The notes beneath the pieces were generated by a model. It ran no database searches. It saw nothing but the letters and a program-made list of their open reading frames with translations, and was not told where the DNA came from. From NCBI RefSeq assembly GCF_029784135.1, contig NC_073745.1:310014258-310078257 (forward strand): DNA of 64,000 nt, read 5' to 3'. Below, in pieces: positions 58,813 to 64,000 of the stretch; position 1 is the first letter of the stretch, and each line of letters starts with the position of its first letter. The stretch is from Toxorhynchites rutilus septentrionalis. Its lineage: Eukaryota; Arthropoda; Insecta; Diptera; Culicidae. Made by a program: the position numbers and the translations under genes.

Positions 58813-59037
58813 TCATGGCAAAGATGACGAGAGACTGGTAGGATAATTCTCATCTTCATCCGAATCGTGATCACTGCCTGTTAAAATTGCAGACACAGCA
58901 TCCTTTTTAGTCAACCTATTATTATTTCCTTCGGACACAAACAAAATTCCCTCAAAATGCACCTGAGAGAAATCAATATTAACTCTTTTAATTGGAAGAT
59001 TAGCACTTATTTTATATATTCCACATATGTTGCATAT
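58813..59037 (-). CDS. unidentified reading frame in the DNA element
   Basis: A 74-codon minus-strand frame without its own ATG reads ICNICGIYKISANLPIKRVN, IDFSQVHFEGILFVSEGNNN and KKDAVSAILTGSDHDSDEDE before TGA at 58813-58815. Downstream on the same strand, after an ATG at about 58762, another short frame reads NSITEDPIELTDSEGEPIGL. The acidic, Ser/Asp-rich character and the CNIC start suggest exons of one protein, perhaps a captured host gene or a degenerate transposase, but no family is recognised. The opposite-strand frame at 58456-58785 is probably its shadow. Confidence 0.25.
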   Translation of the reverse strand: MCNICGIYKISANLPIKRVNIDFSQVHFEGILFVSEGNNNRLTKKDAVSAILTGSDHDSDEDENYPTSLSSSLP

Positions 59038-59720
59038 TCAAATTGCATCGGAGAATATACAATCATCGCCCACATTGCAAAAATCGATTCACTGAGCTTG
59101 CAGCAATAAATCAAACTGGAACCAGTGAAAGAATGAATAAAAGAATGAAAGAATTCGCGAAAACTGAATGAAAGATCGGAAAAAGTCACAAATGAGCCCA
59201 AAACACCCATAAATTCGCAAAAGATCTCCACCGACAAACAAATCATAAAAAAAAACAGTTTGCTTCTTATTTCGGATATTGTTTTAGTAATCATCGAAAT
59301 AATTCTATAGAACAACTGTATCGAAATTATCAAAAGTAAAAAAAAATGTTGGAATGGGCCGATGCTGATGGAAGCCATGATGTGGGCTGACCTGGTATAT
59401 CTTTTATTATTTCCTACATGATCCTTTTTATACCCCCATATATTCCTGTTAGATGCAGTTCTACGTCAAAAATCAAATCGGGGATAAAAACGCACAAAAG
59501 TACTCACAAACAAAGGTTCACGTCAAGTTTGAACACTTTTCTCACAAATGAATGACAACAACTTGCTTGATTGAAATTGTCAGATTGGAATTTTCTTGAT
59601 GATGATGCGTAAGAAGAATAAGAAGAAAACAATCTATCTGTCATTCAGCTGGCTCCTCTCTCTCAGATACAAACTAATGTCGTATCCAGATGTCGACACC
59701 ATTCCGCCGTCAACGCGAAT

Positions 59721-59895
59721 AAGTTATCCAAGAATACCAAGGATATGTTTGAACAATTGGGATTAATGCAGACACCCTACGCCATTGTAGTGTATTGGCT
59801 ACCTTGTATTAATAAACCATTGCAACACACCTATTTACTCACACCTTGTATTGCTTCACATTGTTATTTACCGATACATACCTTCTATATTCATA
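59721..59895. other. unassigned DNA
   Basis: Nothing recognised. Confidence 0.5.
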
Positions 59896-60418
59896 TGGGC
59901 ACCTTACACGATCAAAATTATTGACAATAAGGGTCTTCAATATTGTTATTGTGACAGCTAGGCTTTCGACATCCAATCCAAACTAAATCAATATTTTGCC
60001 ACCTTCCACGGTCAATATCGCCCTCAACTCGAAACAACGAAAGTATCCGCGATGGCTAGTGGCGACATTCGAGTTTGGGATCCAAACTATTCTCCATCAG
60101 ATTAGAAGGCTAGAAGGCAATTTTCAATTGGTAAAATTTGAATGAAAATATCTGCTTTGTATTATTTAATCACTTGAAGCGCGTAGTCCTAACCCTAACT
60201 TAACCTATTTCCTCTGAATCTTCAGATATTCCTACTAAAGTTTATTTTTATTATATAACGTCAGTTCAGACACAATTTTTGTATGGGATTTTCTCACCAC
60301 TTGCAGAGAAAAAGTGCTTTGCATTCACATAGAATACTAAGTTTATTAGGAAAAATCAATTTTCATTCATAATTTACACTTAAGAATTCGTTTTTCCTTT
60401 TCAAAAACACATCATAAT

Positions 60419-61038
60419 GTGTGATTCACATAGAACGTTACGGAAAAGAACGTCTACGTTCCGTCAACGTCTCCGCCAATTCACACATGCAGTCAATGCT
60501 TGCACCAGCACCGTCACGTCAAATGTCAAACGAACGATCTATTCAATGTTATTCATGGTGTCGCCATCTACAACAATTTTGAATTGCAACGCCCTCTTTC
60601 AAATCAGTATGCCTAGAATCAGTCCTAAATTTAGAAAAAATCAGTGAAAATCATTGAACAATATTATTTAAATGCATTAAACCTGTAGTCCCGACCCTTT
60701 TTTAACAATAATAATATACAGACTGTTTTTCTCAGCTAGTCGTGAATTGATTCTGACTGAGAAATTTGAAACTGGGAGATATGTTGGCATAAAAATGCAG
60801 CCAAAATCAAAACAAAAGCCGAGACACAAAGCCCAGACAAAAACCCAACGAGCCGTCCGTCTCCGTCAATTATTCTTTTCTACAAATCCTGCCGGTCGTT
60901 TTCGTTGAACGTATGCTGACGGGTCGTTACGTTGCCGGTGTATGTGAATGTTTTCATATGAATTGCATGGTATAATAACTGACGTAACGGAACGTGACGG
61001 GACGTGAACGTGACGTGGATGTTGTATGTGAATCGCAC
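60419..61038. mobile_element. 620-bp MITE, nested
   Basis: Ends GTGTGATTCACATAGAAC and the complement of GTGCGATTCACATACAAC, with subterminal ACGTTCCGT-like repeats. The equivalent place in the other Harbinger-like copy lacks it, so it is a later insertion. TAAT-like sequence abuts both sides. Confidence 0.75.
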
Positions 61039-61154
61039 TTAATACAGACTGTTCCTTTCAGTTTCAGAGATGCCAGATTATTTTAGTTTGCGAAAATATA
61101 TACAAGTTATGTTATCTGCAAGCAAATGTTTTTATTCCATAAAAAATACTATGA

Positions 61155-61489
61155 CAGTAGAGCCCCGATTATCCACGAATGGGTGATCCGCCCTGTGGAT
61201 TATTCGTGACTGCGAGTTCCATAGTCAATCAATAGTCCTTTCCGGAATTTGTTGATAATTGGTAGGCCCATGCACTTTTATTGTGGTCATGACTTTTACA
61301 TTATTTAGCCAAGGGTGTACACGACGTTATAGATGGATAGTTAATGATTTCTGTATTAATAAAACATAGTTTTTATGTTGAAACATTTTTTTCGTGTTTG
61401 CATCTCTTTTTTAGTAATGGGTCAACCGCGATTTTTGTTATTCGCAGTGAGTTTGCCTGACTATTCCGCGGATAATCGGAATTCTACTG
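61155..61489. mobile_element. pogo/Tigger-type MITE, second copy
   Basis: CAGTAGAGCCCCGATTATCC at the left and the complement of CAGTAGAATTCCGATTATCC at the right, with TA after the right end (61490-61491). Orthologous in position to 48516-48854. Confidence 0.85.
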
Positions 61490-62001
61490 TAGCTTGAATT
61501 AGCACATTATGTTTTTTCATCTGTAATTTTCCCAGATCTTCTCATTCTCCAAAATTTATAGCGGAGTGTGAAGAAACACACAACTTAGACTAAAGTGCAT
61601 TGGCTAGCGCAAAGAATGACCGAGTTCAACGTTAGAAAATTCCTATGTCGTTGTTAATTTTCATTCACTCTCTCACCATCACATTGTCAGTTTACTTTGA
61701 GGTTTTGATTTGTATCGTGAAAAGTACCGTATTTTGCTATTAAAAGTACAGTAATTTACATTTAATGCGACATGTTTCTAACTGGACAGACCTGTAATGC
61801 TTTCATTTATGATTCCTACAATTTCAGAAGTTTATAAATTTTGATTGCAATCGCAAAAAAAAAAAGACTAACAAAAATTAAATGTTCACTTGTAAATCTG
61901 GCAACTCAGTCTGGAAGTTCGTGAGGTAAACGTCAACATCGTAAAATGTCACGATATTGATGCCCGAAAATCAGAATATCCGGATTTCTGCGTTGAAGTG
62001 G

Positions 62002-62637
62002 TTGAAGAAAAGACTTTTGCTTACAAAGTCGCAAGCTGCTCCAGATCCGCGAGATAAATTGCGTTGCCCATCTCATGAACACACACTTTGAGTAGGAGTA
62101 GGCGCATATGATGAAGGCCTGTACGTAGGTTTACACTTTTCAATATTTAACATACAATACACCATCTGAAGTTAGTTTAGTCTCTACCGCATAGCTTCAT
62201 TTCTCCGAGGCATTATAAAACTCCTCATCAGAGAGCACGAACATTATTGAAGATTGAAGATCCAAGATCGAATGTGTTGGAACATCTTCTATGTTCTCCC
62301 GATATACGACTATCAGACTGTCATTTCTGCACACCAATGATCAATCACAAAGTGAATTTTTATTATAAAATTTCTAAGACCCAGGGAAGAAAAAAAAATT
62401 AAAGGCCACATAGTAGACACGTGATCGTTTGATTTTTTTCAAGTTCTGCGTCTCAGAACGTTGCAAAAAAGCTAATTATTTTAAAAAAATCACTAAAAAG
62501 CAACTTATGAACATACTCCGCAAAACAGTATAAAATTGTCATTGGAAGTAGGGAAAAGCTGGAGTTTTAAATGAATTCCACATGAACTCTGGCTTGATCA
62601 ACCAGCTCAGTATATTAAACGAATAATTCCGAAAATT
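62002..62637. other. unassigned DNA
   Basis: No supported feature. Confidence 0.5.
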
Positions 62638-62901
62638 TATACTTCTCAATGACACTAACGTTTCTAGAGGTACTTCAACGTAGTATTACGTGCGTCATTT
62701 TTATTAGTAGTACTTAGTTGAGATTTCTATGAAACATAACACGCCTTGAATGTATTCTGAGTGGCAAGTTCTAAAATACGAGTGATCACAGTGCAAGTCG
62801 GAAGAAATTTATTTGACGAAAAATCTCCCGACTAGAACGGGAATCGAACCCGAACCCCCGGCATAATAATGTGTAACGCTAACCACTCGGTCACGGGACC
62901 A
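62638..62901 (-). mobile_element. tRNA-derived SINE, different family
   Basis: On the minus strand the head reads GGTCCCGTGACCGAGTGG with an A box at 62883-62893 (TGACCGAGTGG) and a perfect B box GGTTCGATTCC at 62840-62850. A non-tRNA body follows (CTTCCGACTTGCACTGTGAT, GAACTTGCCACTCAGAATAC, then AACGTTAGTGTCATTG). GAAAATTT-like sequence flanks both ends. The 3' half of the acceptor stem is only partly complementary, so this is not a functional tRNA gene. Confidence 0.85.
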
Positions 62902-63009
62902 CATTTCAGAAAAATTTGTGAGCATTAAAATTGTCTAAAGCACATCTCATACTAGTTTAACCAAAATAAATTATTCACATCAATTTCATGGTAAAATTAA
63001 AATATAATA

Positions 63010-63160
63010 TTTTTTTTTCTTTATTATAGTGACTTTCAACACATTTCGGCTGGTTCGTCACTTTTACTTCCATTTTTGGAAGAATGTCGGGAGCGAGAAT
63101 TGAACTCGTGGTCTCTGCGTGAGAGGTATGGATGTTACTACTACGCCAGATCGCCTTCAC
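63010..63160 (-). mobile_element. tRNA-derived SINE, second copy
   Basis: About 90 percent like the SINE at 47526 by eye, with the same A box region (TACGCCA complement) and B box GAGTTCAATTCTC, and a T-run at the left as the poly(A) tail. Flanks AAATATAATA and AAATATGATA are a 10-bp duplication with one difference. Confidence 0.92.
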
Positions 63161-63170
63161 AAATATGATA

Positions 63171-63834
63171 ATTCGGGTAATAAACGAATGGTAAAAACTG
63201 AAACTGGAGGTGGGTTTTACATATTTTTTCCGATTTCAAGAACCAAATGATCAACTCTCCTTTTTGATAAATTTAATTACAAAACAGAATTGAAATACAA
63301 AACAGAAAAATTCATATGTAATAGTTTTTGTTTCACATAAATTTTCCATTTTCAATATTTTTAAGCTCTCACAAATTGGTTTTCTGGCCCATACTGTTGT
63401 AAATACAGTCCTTGTTCAATAGAATTGAAATGATAACAATCCGAATGAAAACCAGATGACTATAGCAAAAAAAAAATAAATTGTAAATTCGCTTATTAGC
63501 GTGAAGTAAACGAACAAATTCAATGCGAAGAATAAACGAAAACAAAATAAAAGAAATGATTCTAGATGATTTTAGGATATTTTATTAATGTTTACCAAAA
63601 TTCCAAAAAGTAAAATATGACGACTTTAAAAAAGTCTGTAACATTAATAAAATGTCTGTAATTACTGAAATATTTGTAAATATGGCATCCCTGCAGAACC
63701 TCGTTTAACATAACTGTTATACGCAAAAGGAAACACTTTTTCTAACAGTTCTTATATGTTTATTTCGGGGAATCGTAAACGTAAACAAATGATATCTGAC
63801 TCATGGAGTTTTGATCCAAAAATATCATCGGACA
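63171..63834. other. unassigned DNA
   Basis: ATGGCATCCCTG at about 63660 resembles a hAT right end, but no partner was found. Confidence 0.4.
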
Positions 63835-64000
63835 ATGCAGAACGATTTGCTGAAGGACCGCTCTATTTTCGAGCAACTATGCAAGGAGTATTTAAATTTG
63901 AAGACGCTCGCTAGTGGTTGCTGTGTGGATACAAACCGCGTGAAAGAATGTGTGAATCTCTTGACGTATGAAATCAACTCAATTAGAAAGATGAGCAAAA
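63835..64000 (+). CDS. open frame running off the window edge
   Basis: ATG at 63835 opens a frame of at least 55 codons with no stop before the edge: MQNDLLKDRSIFEQLCKEYL, NLKTLASGCCVDTNRVKECV, NLLTYEINSIRKMSK. The composition is that of a helical globular protein, and codons such as CTG AAG GAC CGC and ACG CTC GCT are richer in G+C than the surroundings. It could be the first coding exon of a host gene. No domain is recognised, and the frame has 11 further sense codons upstream of the ATG, so the start is uncertain. Confidence 0.4.
   Translation, partial: MQNDLLKDRSIFEQLCKEYLNLKTLASGCCVDTNRVKECVNLLTYEINSIRKMSK

Larger units (their letters stand above)
57627..59666. mobile_element. 2.04-kb DNA transposon carrying histone H1-like DNA
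   Basis: Ends CTGAGAGAGAGGACCCAGCT and the complement of CTGAGAGAGAGGAGCCAGCT (one mismatch in 20) are flanked by perfect 8-bp duplications ATACAAAC (57619-57626, 59667-59674). The 54 bp at 56670-56723 match the rejoined flank exactly and give the empty site. An 8-bp duplication suggests a hAT- or P-like element, although the ends do not begin with the usual CA. The interior includes a TATA-preceded histone H1-like fragment, a minus-strand frame of unknown identity, and a second TATA-like motif (GGGGGTATAAAAAGG on the minus strand near 59430). No transposase was recognised. Confidence 0.85.
59896..62001. mobile_element. Harbinger-like element, second copy (inverted)
   Basis: The left end TGGGCACCTTACACGATCAA and most of the sequence match 47971-49492 in reverse orientation. 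The homology runs to about 62001 (CGGATTTCTGCGT), so the far end of about 80 bp is missing. Relative to the first copy it carries a 620-bp MITE at 60419; the pogo-type MITE is present in both. Confidence 0.75.

Noticed and set aside
62826..62901. tRNA gene on the minus strand
   Set aside because: A and B boxes are good, but the acceptor stem is only partly complementary and the sequence continues into a non-tRNA body ending near a duplication-like flank, so a SINE head explains it better.
61066..63670. hAT element bounded by CAGAGATGCCAG and TGGCATCCCTG
   Set aside because: Flanking 8-mers do not match, and the left motif is an internal part of both Harbinger-like copies.
1..64000. CRISPR arrays, operons, riboswitches, replication origins
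   Set aside because: The sequence is eukaryotic in character; the tandem repeats found are transposon-internal units or microsatellites without spacer structure.

Overview
The window looks like non-coding, repeat-packed nuclear DNA of an insect, most likely a culicine (Aedes-like) mosquito. This is inferred from the A+T-rich sequence, two different DD37E transposases of the type best known from mosquitoes, LOA-like and Jockey-like LINEs, tRNA-derived SINEs, mariner remnants and many small terminal-inverted-repeat elements. There is no sign of bacterial gene organisation. No complete host gene is recognised in 64 kb; the only host-like pieces are a possible 3' exon on the minus strand (9077-9208), an open frame running off the right edge (63835-64000), and histone H4 and H1 pseudogene fragments.

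Layout. 1-8.9 kb: a hAT-like scrap, a mariner fused to a Helitron-like repeat, two probable solo LTRs, a pogo-like deletion derivative, a second Helitron-like copy and a second mariner. 9-19 kb: mostly unassigned DNA with a GA microsatellite, a 1.56-kb TA-flanked element carrying a nested 496-bp hAT-type MITE, a mariner 3' fragment, and two abutting TA-flanked MITEs. 19.6-26 kb: an isolated mariner end, a nearly intact DD37E element, a Helitron-like copy and a 2.04-kb palindromic (foldback) element with a poly(A) retroinsert in its loop. 26-41.5 kb: sparse DNA with a minus-strand LINE reverse transcriptase relic, a second DD37E element with perfect 22-bp terminal repeats, a decayed histone H4, another pogo-like element and a fourth Helitron-like copy.

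41.5-51.2 kb is a stack of nested insertions: a Jockey-like LINE is interrupted by a 4.1-kb LOA-like LINE, a tRNA-derived SINE and a 1.5-kb TAA-flanked Harbinger-like element that itself holds a pogo-type MITE. Target-site duplications resolve each junction. 51.2-64 kb holds duplicated intergenic repeats, an internally deleted mariner, a 2.04-kb DNA transposon with an 8-bp duplication whose interior contains a histone H1-like fragment with TATA boxes and a decayed histone 3' stem-loop, an inverted second copy of the Harbinger-like element, and two SINEs.

The most notable candidate is the 57627-59666 element, which looks like a DNA transposon that captured part of a histone gene. The rest is best read as a mosquito transposon graveyard whose insertion order can be reconstructed.
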